Assembly: GCA_961205875.1 (NCBI GenBank)
Contig: OY540815.1
Span: forward strand, 15,809,638-15,873,637
Direction: 5' to 3'
DNA: 64,000 bases
Origin: Sialis fuliginosa
Taxonomy: Eukaryota > Arthropoda > Insecta > Megaloptera > Sialidae
Part shown: in pieces, positions 46,707 to 57,955 of the stretch
Layout of the letters: every line of letters starts with the position of its first letter
How positions within the stretch are numbered: the stretch's first letter is position 1
The notes under the pieces: generated by a model
Told to the model about the DNA's origin: nothing
The model's database searches: none
The model's input: the letters and a program-made list of their open reading frames with translations, nothing else
Program-made: the position numbers and the translations under genes

Positions 46707-46772
46707 GTTTTTCCATCATGACTATGAGCTGAATTGAAAGCTGTCTTCAAAATTCAACAGCTGAAATTTTCG
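46707..46772 (+). other. 66-bp exon-like segment with strong splice sites
   Basis: Acceptor AATTTATTACAG|GTTT and donor TTTTCG|GTGAGT flank a 66-bp block containing CAACAGCTGAAA (an E-box as in insect core promoters). All plus frames have stops, so it could only be a UTR or non-coding-RNA exon. Chance occurrence is quite possible. Confidence 0.25.
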
Positions 46773-47336
46773 GTGAGTTAATTGTTACGTATTATCGATT
46801 TAAGGCTTTTGCCATTTTTTAATCTTTAATTTGTATGAGTAATGTTATCACATTTGTTTTAAATTACCTTTTGTACCGTTTTGGTAGTAACCCTAAACAC
46901 TAATAACGTTCTTGGAAACTTTGCCGTGAAAAAAACCATTTCTAAAAATAACGAAATAACATATTTTGTAACCATGATCATTTAAAAGTTTTATTATACT
47001 CTGGAATTTATATTATTATCTCGTAAATATATTAATTTCATAACAAACCGTGTTAAATGTATTTTTTTTAAACAATAGAATTTGATTAATGAATTTTATT
47101 TTGTTTTGTTAAATATTTGCTTTATTATTTGTTTTTGAATTAATTTCAAAAATTACTAGAACTCATTTGAATATTTATGAAATAAATAATATGTATGAAG
47201 TTTTAATTACTATTATAGGTACGTGATATTTTGTAATTAATTTATAAATTAAACTATAACATTTGGTATGATTTTATATAAAGGATGTATTTATTGTTTT
47301 TAAATTGGATTGTTCAATTTGATATATTTACATATA

Positions 47337-47948
47337 CAGTGTGTCCCAGAATAGATGTAACAAGAGGTGTAATGATCAAATTTTTTTCGAATTTCGGAAT
47401 GATATTTGGTGATCGAGTCCTGCTTGATGTAAAACTAACGTTTACTAAAAATTCGTTGAAAAACTACCTGTAAAAAATTAACTTACTTGTTCAGATTGCA
47501 ATTTTGTAATCTTATACCGAATTTCACAGTGTTAACAAAAATAATAACTTTCTACGAATTAAATAGATATTTAATTGTGAAGTGAAAAGTAGGGTTGGAA
47601 ACACATTATTATTTAGTTATTAAGTTGTCTCCCACCCTACTTTTCATTTTACAATAAAATATCTACTTAATTTATTGAAAGTGTTATTTTTTTAAATATT
47701 TTTTTAATACTCTGAAATTTGGTATAGGCGGTTACAAAACTGCATTCTAAACAAACTTTCTTAATTGAATTTTTTCATATTTTGAAAAACATAGGTAGTT
47801 TGTTTTTGGTTATTTTTAAAATTTTGCTTATAAAACACCCTGTAGATTTGGTATACGTTAGTTTTACATCAAGAAGAACTTGATCCGTAAATTTCATTCC
47901 GAAATTCGAATTTTTTTGTTCAGTACACCTTTATTCTGGGACACACTG
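47337..47948. mobile_element. Tc1/mariner-like MITE, 612 bp
   Basis: Ends CAGTGTGTCCCAGAATA and TATTCTGGGACACACTG with TA on both sides (47335-47336, 47949-47950). Pairing extends about 120 bp, including CGAATTTCGGAATGA / TCATTCCGAAATTCG and GATGTAAAACTAACG / CGTTAGTTTTACATC. A second nested pair is ATTAAATAGATATTTAATTG-type text near the middle. The 62-codon frame 47285-47473 is inside and not a gene. Confidence 0.93.
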
Positions 47949-48569
47949 TATATAATAATGAATTATAAATGTAATACGAACTGTAGACTGTATAGTTATA
48001 TATAATATATGCCATGAGCTGAATTTGAATTGGTATATATCAATTATACGTATAGAAAACTAAGTAAGTAATTACATTTGCGAGTATTTGATATATGTAA
48101 TATGTAGGTACGTTGTATTTTCACAAATGTAAAATCTAATACGCAAAATAATATGTTTGCATTATATCGCATTTCTTCCACACAAATACATGTAAATTTA
48201 ACAGCGCAAAATCGACCAATGAATATTTTCTTTCAGATGATAGACTTTGGTTAGATAGAGTTTTATTCAATATTTTAAATACACGGTGGCGTTGCGTTAT
48301 TGAAAAGGTCGACTACAATTTCAATGAAATTGAATTTCGTTCCCCAGATATTTCTTTTCTGAACCCACTAAAGAATATGATTATGCGAAATCTAGTGTTA
48401 CAGTTCTTGAAAACTATTACATTTTTCGTTCTTTTTTCATAATATTATATAAGAAAGAAACAGTTTGAAGGTTGTGGATTTTCATTGCCAGAAATATAAT
48501 TTTCTGATGAAATTTTTTTTGTATTTTATAGATAAAGTCTTGAGGCTTCCGCGGTGATCTTGATATGGA
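47949..48569. other. Intergenic DNA, nothing identified
   Basis: AT-rich, no gene or paired ends. Confidence 0.5.
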
Positions 48570-48755
48570 TCTTGGCTTCTGGGTGTAAGTCACGTCGGTT
48601 TGGTCGTGTTATCGGCCAACGTTTCGTCACACATTGCAGTGGACATCTTCAGGGCTCTTCTAAAAGTGCACTTTTAGAAGAGCCCTGAAGATGTGTGACG
48701 AAACGTTGGCCGATAACACGACCAAACCGACGCGACTTACACCCAGAAGCCAAGA
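48570..48755. repeat. Near-perfect palindrome, ~80-100-bp arms
   Basis: Arms start GATCTTGGCTTCTGGGTGTA and end with its complement TACACCCAGAAGCCAAGATC, meeting at AAAAGTGCACTTTT. The left arm has an extra 'ATTGCAGTGGAC' piece that the right arm lacks. Each arm contains CCTGAAGATG...TGACGAAACG, a phrase of hammerhead-core style. A single half, diverged, is at 59705-59773, and a stub near 63157. The adjacent family B copy starts directly at 48761. Confidence 0.93.
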
Positions 48756-48760
48756 TCTAT

Positions 48761-49293
48761 ACCAGTCTTGGATATAACCCCAGTAATGGCTATTTTTTAA
48801 TTAAATGTACTGAATTAGAAATATCTATTGATATTTGATTACTACCATTTCTGAATATTAATCTATATACATTTATACAATCGGCCAATTGGTGTCAAAA
48901 TGGTGGATATTTAAACTAATTATTAGTATAATTTATTTATTAATTATTAATTATCATAGCAACTGCTTTACATAGTTTGAAATTTGCCGATTCTTGCTTT
49001 TATATCTTTTGTGTGGTAGTACTTATCAATTTGTAATCATTAGCTAGTGTCCATCATTGTGTGCTCATTACTGGTTTTACATTATCCATTACTGGAGAAA
49101 AAACATAAACTAAATAAAAGGCAATAATTTAAAAAACAAATTATATTTGCTGACTTTCGTAATTAAATTTGTTAAATAAATAGTTACTTGTTTTATTAGT
49201 AACATCAGTTCAAGAGAATTATAAAAAAGAAGCCCGTCAATCAAAAAAACAGTAAACCTTGCTTTTATAGCGGCCATAACTGATGCCAGTACC
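48761..49293 (-). mobile_element. Family B inverted-end element, copy 4
   Basis: Right end ACTGATGCCAGTACC intact; the left end starts at ACCAGTCTTGG, the outer GGTACTGAC having been replaced by the palindrome at 48570-48755. Carries the family landmarks including 'TTTGTGTGGTAGTACTTATC' and AGAAGCCCGTCAATCA. Confidence 0.85.
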
Positions 49294-51670
49294 TTATATA
49301 TCTATTAAATATTTAATGAAAATAAGAACATATTTAATGGTTCAATATTAATATAACCGCATATAAAATTAATTTCGCTTTTTTGTGAAATATGTCTTAT
49401 ATATTTGAAATACTATTGAGAAAAAAATCTTAAATAAATAATGGGGTTAACGGTTTCACTTTTTCGAAATTCGACTGTTCGAAACACTATAAAAAATCAT
49501 GAAAATTTTGCATTACAGATTTTATAAAATCTTCACTAATTTCAGAGCTCTTTGAAATATATTATTTGGCACATTTCAATAGAGGGATTTTACCCCTTTT
49601 AACTGTTTTACCGCAGCTAAGATAATTTTTTTCTTACTAACTCTGACCCCCTATAACTTTATACAAAATTTAAACTTGATACGAATATGCCACATGAAAA
49701 GGTTCCCTTGTTAGTTAAACCGTTTTTTTAAAATAAAACCGCTCAATATTGGAGCACGCTATACTATAATTTTTAATAAAATAATAATTTTCCAAACGAG
49801 TTTAATCGAACAAAAGAATCACTCAGATAAAGGCATAACATATTCCAAGTTAATGGATATATTCATTATCTACACATCACAAAATTTCAAGCTGAGAAAA
49901 CAATTTTTTTCGTTTAAATGGAGTACGGATTTTCCACACAGTTTTAATTGATATAAATTTAACAATTGAAAAATTACCTTCATTGTATGTCTTCTGTAGT
50001 GAAAAATTTTCAAACGATATATCCAAAAATAAAATGGTATAATTCGATAAATGCGTGAATGAACATTTTTTTTAAATTATAATCTCTAAATTTTTTACAA
50101 TGGTGTTGAGTTTGTTCAATGTTACATATTTTATTAATGTATTTATACAGTGCTTTCCAACTTACTCATAAGAATACATTAATAAACCTTTATTTCACCG
50201 ATCTACCTCACTTTCGAGAAAAATACCGGGTGTCCCAGATAACTTTTTTCACAATCTGTATCTATAAGAAATACAGATTTGGTTCAATAAGATGAATTAT
50301 TTGTAAAGTTGGAGTAAGTATTACTACATCAAAAAATATTAATAATTCTATTTGGTTTTGGCGGTATACTAAGAAACTGAAAATTCCGAATTTCTTTAAA
50401 TAGCTATAGCTTTTTTGTCAAAGTGGATAGGTATTTTTGTTTCCAGTTTCTGAAAGCACTTTTTTATGTAGAATTGATTGGTGTATTAAGAAATTTTATA
50501 TCACTTTTAGTTTTCGAGTTACAAGCCCTAAATTTAATTGTTCTTATGGGCCATTAAGTTGGCTATAGCATATTTAAACGTACAAAAACGTACTACAATT
50601 TTCAATAGATTACATAATAATTTAATCGCACAAATATATATGAGTACTATAAACGTTGTATTTATCCTCCCCCCCCCTTAAATCTGTTTCTGCCAACATT
50701 ATATTATAGACACCGCACAATATTTTTAGGTTTTTTTTTGTACAATAATTTTAATAGTTTTTACATAATTTGAGTCTAAAACTTTACAAAAGTTACGATA
50801 TTTATGTAAAAATTAAAATTCGATTTAAAACCTTATCTTCTTTTTTTTACAATATTATTGAATTAAGTGGTAGGAGTAAGCAGATACGTGTTGAATCTCT
50901 TTCACATAAGGCCTCGTTTATAAAATACTTGTATCAAGGATTTTTATTTACCATTTGAAAATACTTTCAAAGGGAAGCCTTTTTATTTTAACTCAAAGTG
51001 TTTCGTAAATGTTTTTTGTACAAATTTGAATAAACATACATATTGATGCTTTAATGAAGGTTACAAAAATGCGATTAAAAAAATTAAAATATTTTTTTGT
51101 TAAACTTTTTAAATTACTATACATTAAATTAAATATTGTTATATAAAAAAATTACTTATATTACGAAAAAATAAAAAGGTTTTACTAATATTTTATATTA
51201 ACATTTTTTTTAAATGTTATCTGAAAATAAATTATAAATATTTTTCAAATTTTCAGTAAAACTTAACTTTTATAAATCATAATAATAATAATAAAAAATG
51301 ATAAGCATATTATAGGATGTAATTATCACATAATATTTATAGTATCACAAATATAAACATTAAAAAACAAACTATTTTTAATTTGTTTCATAACGAGAAA
51401 AATTAATTATGATAATTACTATCCACTACGGCCCTGGATTATCTCACAATTGTGGGTTTGATATTATACCTACACATGACATGTGACACATGTCATTAAA
51501 TTTCTCATATCCCAATTTCAACAAACCTTTAACCGACTTTAACGTAATAAACTATTCACAATTCTGAATGCATAAAATATTGTCTCTGTCTACGTCACAG
51601 GTGACAACTAACATATTATAATCAGTGGTGGATTAGACATTTCTACAAAAATTAGTATTAGTAAAATATT
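49294..51670. other. Intergenic DNA; orphan repeat ends near 50150-50250
   Basis: AT-rich, no gene. ATACAGTGCTTTCCAACTTA (50148) and TACCGGGTGTCCCAGATAAC (50224) look like mariner-type MITE ends but lack partners. CCCCCCCCTTAAATCTG near 50674 is a C-run. The 62-codon frame 50770-50958 is not credible. Confidence 0.5.
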
Positions 51671-52110
51671 AAAGATACGAGATGCTTTGTGATCGTTTTA
51701 AAATGAGAAAAAAATTGTTCTCCGATTTCAAAATTTTAACTTGATTTTTCCGTGTCTGTTTGTCTGTCCTCATGAACCACTTAACCGATATTAATAGAAC
51801 TTGGTTGGTTGGGTCTGGCTTGAAGACAGTCCCATTTCAAAATTGTATGTAAGAGGGAGGAGTGACATCCTAAAATATTTATTTTTTCGAGATATCTCAA
51901 GAACGACACATTACGTAAAAATTTTATAGATTCTTTTTTGTAGAACATTCAATTTCTAGGTCTACATAAAATATTCCCTTACAAAGATTTATCTCAATTT
52001 GCTTTAAAAATATCGTCATTTTTTTTTTAAATTGCTATTTATTTTGACATATTAAATGTCACTTTGAGGTTTTAAATGTCACTTAAAAGTCACTTCGTTA
52101 CAATTAAAAA
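51671..52110 (-). repeat. Family A dispersed repeat, copy 3
   Basis: Reverse orientation, entering just inside the right end (AAGATACGAGATGCTTTGTG) and reaching the TGTCACTTTGAGGTTTTAAATG area. Missing the very end GCTTCCTCGCAAT. Confidence 0.85.
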
Positions 52111-52695
52111 GTTAGTAATTAAAATAGATGCTAAAAAATCCAAGTTGTATTTTTTTTTACTATAAATAATTTCTAAAAATGACCGACATTTGGGCCTTAT
52201 AAAATAAATAAGTCAGTTATTATATTTCTGCGATTCGGAGGTTCAATTTTTACGAGGAATGTGTTTTTAACGAAGTCTGAATATTGTTCTATTTTACTCC
52301 AATGCCCACAGCAGGGGTGAGTTAAAAACTTTTCGAAACTTCAAAATCTTATACGTGAAAAAGTTACTTTTTGATTTCATAAATAAGTGTGTAAAAACGG
52401 GCATTCTTCAACAAAGTGTCGAGACGATTGTCATTTTTTAAACTGCGCGTTTTAAGTTTGCATGTTTTACAAACTTGAGTATGTATAAATTGTGTATTTT
52501 TTGTCAAAACCAAATGATATAAGCTCTTATGATTTTTTGTTATAGCTTTTTAGTTAGAATCTATGTTGATTCAGATAAATACAAATATTTTCTTTCTTTA
52601 ATATTACGGTAAACTGAAAGGATTTTATTTTGGTTTTCACGAGGAAGATTTAGGGGAACAGCGGCTAAAATGGCGCACTCAGAAAAACGCTAATT
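52111..52695. other. Intergenic DNA, nothing identified
   Basis: AT-rich; GGGGAACAGCGGCTAAAATG near 52653 is unassigned. No gene. Confidence 0.45.
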
Positions 52696-53254
52696 AAAAA
52701 CATCTGCCAAGTAAATGCACAGTGCTGAAATCACCAAATGTAGTTAATACAATTTAAATAATAACCGATAAATTGTTAAGATAAATTGCTAGGCATTGGT
52801 TTTAACCATTTAGTTTTTATACAATTTTACTAAAAAATATTTGTTCGAATTTTTTCTTAAGACGCACCTGATTATTTTTTCGTTTATTTTTAATTTTTTC
52901 ACAATTTTAATCTAAATGTGAAAGTCAAAATGACATTTAAAACGTCAAAATGACATTTAATATGTCAAAGTAAATATAAATTTAAAAAATTAAAACACAA
53001 TTTTTTAAAGCAAATTGAGATAAATCTTTGTAAGGGAATATTTTACAACAAACTTTGTAGACCTACATTATAGGAAATTGAATGCTCTACAGACACACCG
53101 ACAGATACACAGACAGACAGACACGGAACGAAAAGTGTTTGTCTTGACCTGAAACGGAAAGATCAATTTAAAATTTTGAAATCGGAGAACAATTTTTTCG
53201 TTTCATTCTAAAACGATCACAAAGCTTCTCGTATCTTCGATATTGCGAGGAAGC
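52696..53254 (+). repeat. Family A dispersed repeat, copy 4 (internal deletion)
   Basis: Runs from AAAAACATCTGCCAAGTAAA to the right end TATTGCGAGGAAGC. About 400-450 bp are missing between CTCTACAG (53086-53093) and the ACACCGACAGATACACAGAC block. It has two 20-bp palindromic units (52924-52963). Confidence 0.88.
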
Positions 53255-53869
53255 AAACGTTTATATATGTATGTTTGAAAACAATTGAATTGTCTTTGTT
53301 TAGATATACTTAAGATGCGATCTTAGAAGGAAAAAAATGCAATTCCATTATTGTCTTTTTATTATTTATTGATATGATTTACGAATCAAAATTTAATGTT
53401 GCCCTAATAAGTGTATAATTTATGAATATTTTGTGTAAAGTGGAAAAAAAACAATCGCCGGAGAGGTATATTTTTTTTCATATATGTATATTATTTGGCC
53501 TAATTTTTTTATATACAGCCAGTTACATTAGACCCTTCACCGAACAGGGATTACTGTTAAGAAGGGACTTGCCCTGGGGCAACCAGGGCAGGAGGTATCT
53601 TCGTGTGCGGTGCGTAAATAGTTATTTTAATAGGTTTATTACAGATTAAATTTATTTCCCCTACGTTAGTGCTTTCATGCAACATCAAAATACAAAATTG
53701 TATAATATGTAATCCGCACCTTTAGGCTTCGAGCAAACCTTGTGCACTTATCCCGGTTAAACCTGATATATTTTTACGGATATATCCGATCCCACAGTTA
53801 AAGGATTAATAAAATTGTCCCCAGGACCCACCACTGGAACCGAGTAACGTGCAAACAGTGAACTGTGTC
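53255..53869. other. Intergenic DNA with GC-richer patches
   Basis: 53530-53620 (GACTTGCCCTGGGGCAACCA...) is GC-rich and has an open 75-codon frame (53422-53649) without family signature; the text has MITE-like character. 53730-53830 is unassigned. No gene called. Confidence 0.4.
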
Positions 53870-54273
53870 CAGGGCCGTAACTAGAGGCTCGGGGGCTCCG
53901 GGGCAAGAGGTGATTGAGGGCCCCCCAGATATGCAAAAAATAAAAATTGAAGACCTTTTTTTTGGATCATAGCTTACAAATTTTATATTTGTTACTAATT
54001 TTTATTTGAATGACTTTTTTTTTGCTAGCCAGCTAGAATTTTACACTTCTTAGTAATTTTAATGGATAATAAGTGTAAAATTGAAGTTCATAAGCCGAAA
54101 AAAAGTCATTAAAATCAAAATTAGTAATAAGTAAATCACGTTTTCAAGTTAGCATGAAATACATTTTAAAAAATCTTTAATTTATTAATTTTTTCTTGCT
54201 CACTCCAATTTTTACGCTGCTGCGGGGGCCCCGGGGCACTGCCCCGGCTGCCCCGGTGGTAGTTACGGCCCTG
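53870..54273. mobile_element. hAT-type MITE, 404 bp
   Basis: Ends CAGGGCCGTAACTA and TAGTTACGGCCCTG, with a perfect 8-bp duplication ACTGTGTC (53862-53869, 54274-54281). GC-rich subterminal parts (GGGGCAAGAGG, GGGGGCCCCGGGGC) and an AT-rich centre. Fragment of the same family at 11226-11392. Non-coding. Confidence 0.94.
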
Positions 54274-54387
54274 ACTGTGTCACTTGTTCACACGACCACG
54301 CGCCACTTGGTTATTATATGTGCAATGTTACCCGCACTTACATGTTCATGTGTATATGTGTGTATGTGTTAATGCAAGCGGTATTTG

Positions 54388-54460
54388 ATGTTTACCTTTT
54401 GAATGTTTAAATAAACGGAATAAATCCGATGCGCGCTGAGTGCTCGTCGATGGAAAGGTA
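54388..54460 (+). repeat. Repeat F, copy 1
   Basis: 'TGTTTACCTTTTGAATGTTTAAATAAACGGA' style block (key words GTTTACCTTTTGA, AATAAACGGAA) recurs at 57682-57740. In both places a second shared block (repeat E) follows about 800 bp further on. Confidence 0.65.
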
Positions 54461-54614
54461 AACTATGATAATATGTATGTATGTATGGATTAACAAACTC
54501 TTCCATGCTGGTTGTGTGATTTGTTTTTTTTTTATAGAGTTTTATAATTTTTTCCTGACCATCAAGAGATTATTAATAAATCGCGTGGACTATGGAGTTA
54601 TTGTTTACGATAAA

Positions 54615-55125
54615 AAAAAACATCTGCCAAGTAAATGCACAGTGCTTCCTCGTGCTAAATTCACTAAAACCGATAGTGTTCAGATAAATTGCCTGGCATT
54701 GGTTAACCATTTAATTTTTATACAAATTTTACTAAAAAATCTTAGTTCGAAACTTTTCATAAAACGCACCTGAATATTTTTTCATATATTTTTAATTTTT
54801 CGACAATTTCAATCTAAATCTAAATTTATGCAAATGTCAAAATGACATTTAAAACGTCAAAGTGACATTTAAAACGCCAAAATGACATTTAAAACGTCAA
54901 AATGACATTTAATATATCCAATCAAATATCAAATTAGAAAAACAAAACACGAATTTTTAAAATAAATTGAGATAAATCTTTGTAAGGGAATATTTTACAG
55001 CAAACGTAGTAGACCCATATTATAGGAAAATTAATTCTCTACAAAAAATATTCCATAAAATTTTCTCGTAACATGTGTCGTTCTTGAGATATCTTGAAAA
55101 AAGAAATATTTTGGCATGTCACCCC
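54615..55125 (+). repeat. Family A dispersed repeat, copy 5
   Basis: From AAAACATCTGCCAAGTAAAT to about TGTCACCCCTC, where it is truncated. Closely matches copy 1. Has four tandem 20-bp units of the type GTCAAAATGACATTTAAAAC (54836-54915), against one in copy 1 and two in copy 4. The 102-codon frame 54465-54773 enters this repeat and is not a gene. Confidence 0.9.
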
Positions 55126-55194
55126 TCTTAGCAATATAGAAGCAATATATAGTTGAATTAATTAAGTACAAAACACGATTAGTTATTATTGTAA

Positions 55195-55505
55195 TAAAAA
55201 CCAAACAACACTTAAATTACCTACCTAACAAAAACGAATCAGAACAAAAAGTAAAAATAATTTTTGTTCTATTTAAATTTAAAAGTTAATTATTGGAAAC
55301 AAAATAAACAATTGACAATCAAAATAATACCGGCCTGTGATCATTCCCTCTGCCCTGCGTCTACTTGACACGCTCCCTCCTTGCCGCACGCCGCGACGCA
55401 AATAATATATTCCCGTATGTATATTTCGATATTTTCTAAACTATACGACAAAATTGGATGCTGTAAAGGGCAAATTATATCTACATTAAGTACTTATGTT
55501 ATTTT
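55195..55505 (+). repeat. Repeat E, copy 1
   Basis: Shares with 58525-58815: GAACAAAAAGTA, AATAATTTTTGTT, AATTGAC(A/G)ATCAAAA, CTAAACTATACGA, GGATGCTGTAAAGGGCAAAT and ATTAAGTACTTATG. The middle (55330-55400) is GC-rich (CCGCACGCCGCGACGC) but differs between copies. The 81-codon frame is not called. Confidence 0.8.
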
Positions 55506-56057
55506 AAGCATACATATATGGATAAGACCAGAAAATACGGCTGTAAGTGAGATTTGGCTAATACAATCAATCAGAAATCGATCCTACTGTCAGAACTGTT
55601 ATTTATTATTTATTGTAGCATGGTGAAAATAGTCAAAATAGATTAAGGGAAAGTTGAAATGGATATTTTGATGCATGGATTTAAATATCATACCTTTTAA
55701 ACCATATTACCATTTACCTGGTCAATGAAGGGTTATATGTTAATTTTAAATGGAAACCTTTATCTCACTGACATATCATTTCCAAGCCGAATTACGTGAT
55801 CTAATCAGATTTTAAATACGATTTATATTTTGATTGACATTATCGAAAAATTGTAAAGGGTAAATAATATACAATAAAAGATTAAAGATTATATCACAGT
55901 ATAATGCTAAAAACAAAAAATGGTTACTCATTTATAAACCTTAGATAAAATAAAAACAAGAGTGATGTGGGGTGCTTAATCTAAATATTTACATATTTTC
56001 GATTATCCTTTTTTTTGAAAAGTATGTTAGATTTGAAATTTAATTATAAGTTTGTAA
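55506..56057. other. Intergenic DNA, nothing identified
   Basis: AT-rich, no gene or paired ends. Confidence 0.5.
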
Positions 56058-56120
56058 TCACTTAAACTTAAGCTCCTGATGAGAACTTCTTGTGAAGTCG
56101 AATATTTTTAGTTTAAGTGA
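56058..56120 (+). ncRNA. Hammerhead-ribozyme-like fold, second copy
   Basis: TCACTTAAACT (56058-56068) pairs perfectly with AGTTTAAGTGA (56110-56120). Between them lie CTGATGA (56076-56082, exact hammerhead core), a stem-loop GA.CTTC/GAAGTC (56083-56099) and GAA (56100-56102). The base after GAA is T rather than A, and the segment that should form helix III (TATTTTTA) is too short for a normal stem. Related in sequence to 6493-6576 (shared GGCTCCTGAT/AGCTCCTGAT, TTGTGAAGTCGAA). Likely a decayed relic of a ribozyme-bearing retroelement; activity not expected. Confidence 0.4.
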
Positions 56121-56500
56121 CGAAGAAACTGCAGTTTCTCCTTTCTCCAGTAGTTTTTAATCACTTGTAATCTTAATATATAAAAAAATTGGTGCATATG
56201 TATGTAACGTCGTCAGACTTAAACCACTGGGCGTATCGAAGCCATATTCACACCATATATTCGTTTGGTGCTCAAATAAGTTTATATTTTTTTTGGACCC
56301 GGTAGGTGGCTCTGGGATCGAGATATTTCGATAAATTGTATTTTTTCTATATAAATAGTATATCAAAACGTTGATGCATATGTTCATGTAACGTCATCAC
56401 GCCTAAATCTCAGAACATATCGAAATCAATAAGTTTTTTTGACCCAGTAGGTGGCGCTGGAGTCAAGATATTTCAATGCACACTGTATAGTATTTATTAC
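56121..56500 (+). repeat. Diverged tandem duplication (~165-185 bp units)
   Basis: Two units share GCATATGT.CATGTAACGTC.TCA, a CCTAAA/CTTAAACCAC-type block, CATATCGAA, 'GACCC(G/A)GTAGGTGGC' and 'GAGATATTTC'/'AAGATATTTC'. First near 56185-56335, second near 56366-56475. AGGTGGCGCTGG at 56449-56460 is CTCF-core-like. The 76-codon minus frame is within the first unit. Confidence 0.65.
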
Positions 56501-57210
56501 AGTTTTAAAGAATTAATACTAAATGTAAATACCTATATTACGACTTCTGAATATACTTGTTCTTTAGATAAATATTTGATAAAAATGCCAAAGTTAATAA
56601 ATAATTGAAAGCAGTTTGAAATTCAATGTCAAAACAAACACATTGAGATCTATCTACTATGATATTTATCCTTTCCGCAAACTATCTGTAAAGCCTACGT
56701 ATTTTGTAATCCAAATAAGGCTCCTTTAGACAATTCATACATCATGTTTAATTTATGATGTTTTTCTGTTTAACATTCTTCACAACCCGTATTTTTTTTA
56801 AAGTGAAAGATTTATTTTCACATTTCATATGTAATAAATTTGTATTCGCCATTAGAATATCTTTACTTTTAATCTATTCGTCTTTGAAAATTTATGGTCA
56901 TAATTCGAAGAAATTATCGTTCAATAAAAATAAATTTACATGATGTACAGTTGTAATAAAAATTTGTAAATGAAATGTATTCGTTACGACTTATATATAT
57001 TTTTTTGATTTGCATATTCGTAATATGATTAACATTTTGTGCTAAAGTTTTTACAGATATACATACATATGGATATATTTAAATTAATTTGTCGTGGAAA
57101 TGGAAAAAGATCAAGTTTAACAATATTAACAAAATGTTATATTTTTATTAATAATTATTTAAATTACATGACTTTTTAAATATATATGTTTATATGCACA
57201 GGAAGTCAAT
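56501..57210. other. Intergenic DNA, nothing identified
   Basis: AT-rich; no gene. The 62-codon frame at 56755-56943 is low-complexity and not called. Confidence 0.5.
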
Positions 57211-57333
57211 TTACTCAATTCTATTCCCAAGTTCTCCTACCATTACATTCCTTGTATTCCGATCCTCCTGTTTATAAAAACCTGCTATGACCAGCCCATC
57301 AGCAACGTCTGATATTCTAAAAGTGTAAACCAT
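57211..57333 (-). CDS. Unrecognised 40-codon ORF, possible terminal exon
   Basis: From ATG at 57333 to TAA at 57211, protein starting MVYTFRISDVADG and ending VMVGELGNRIE. Its composition (V, G, D, E, R rather than K, N, I, F) is unlike chance frames in this DNA. An acceptor-like TACACTTTTAG precedes 57316, so it may also be the last exon of a split gene (34 codons after the acceptor). I recognise no family, and I found no upstream exon on the minus strand inside the window. It may be host or transposon derived. Confidence 0.3.
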   Translation of the reverse strand: MVYTFRISDVADGLVIAGFYKQEDRNTRNVMVGELGNRIE

Positions 57334-57955
57334 TATTTAATTTTTAAATACAGTTAAAATTTTAAGTTTTAAGTATAAAAAAATGTTTTTTTACAAAAAT
57401 TTCATGTTTTTTTTTTACAATTTTGTGATTATTACTGACCTGTTTTTTGATCACCCTATACTTTTATTATATCATTAGTAAGTTCCTACGATTTTCTCAA
57501 CTTTTTCGATTTTCAACTCATCTTCAAACATATAAAGAGAGAGAGAAAAAAAATAATCCAACTTCCCGAATACATCACTATTCATAATTTTTTTTGTCTC
57601 TATTCCCTCTACAATAAATAGTTCACGAAATCTACACATTTAGTTAGATAACTCGAGAAATATTTCTATGCTAATACGCGTTATGTTTACCTTTTGAGAG
57701 TTAAAATAAACGGAACAAATCTGTATGACTGCGATGAGCGCTTTCCAATGATATCGTCTGATAAAATTAAGCGTCTCGGTGAATCTGAGAATTAATGAAC
57801 CACCTTATTTCCGCTACGCCCTTATCTGTGCCGTGTCAAGATAGCTTTTAATTTCATTGATAATGACTAGCTTGTTGATACAACAAGTGCGAAAGTGTAA
57901 CCGAGTAATTTTTTTCTTTTTGTTTTATGCAGATATTTTTCCGTTTTTACGAGTA
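57334..57955 (+). repeat. Spacer with repeat F, copy 2 (57682-57740)
   Basis: 57682-57740 matches 54388-54460 (ATGTTTACCTTTTGA, AATAAACGGAA). Also an AGAGAGAGAG run near 57537. No gene. Confidence 0.55.
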
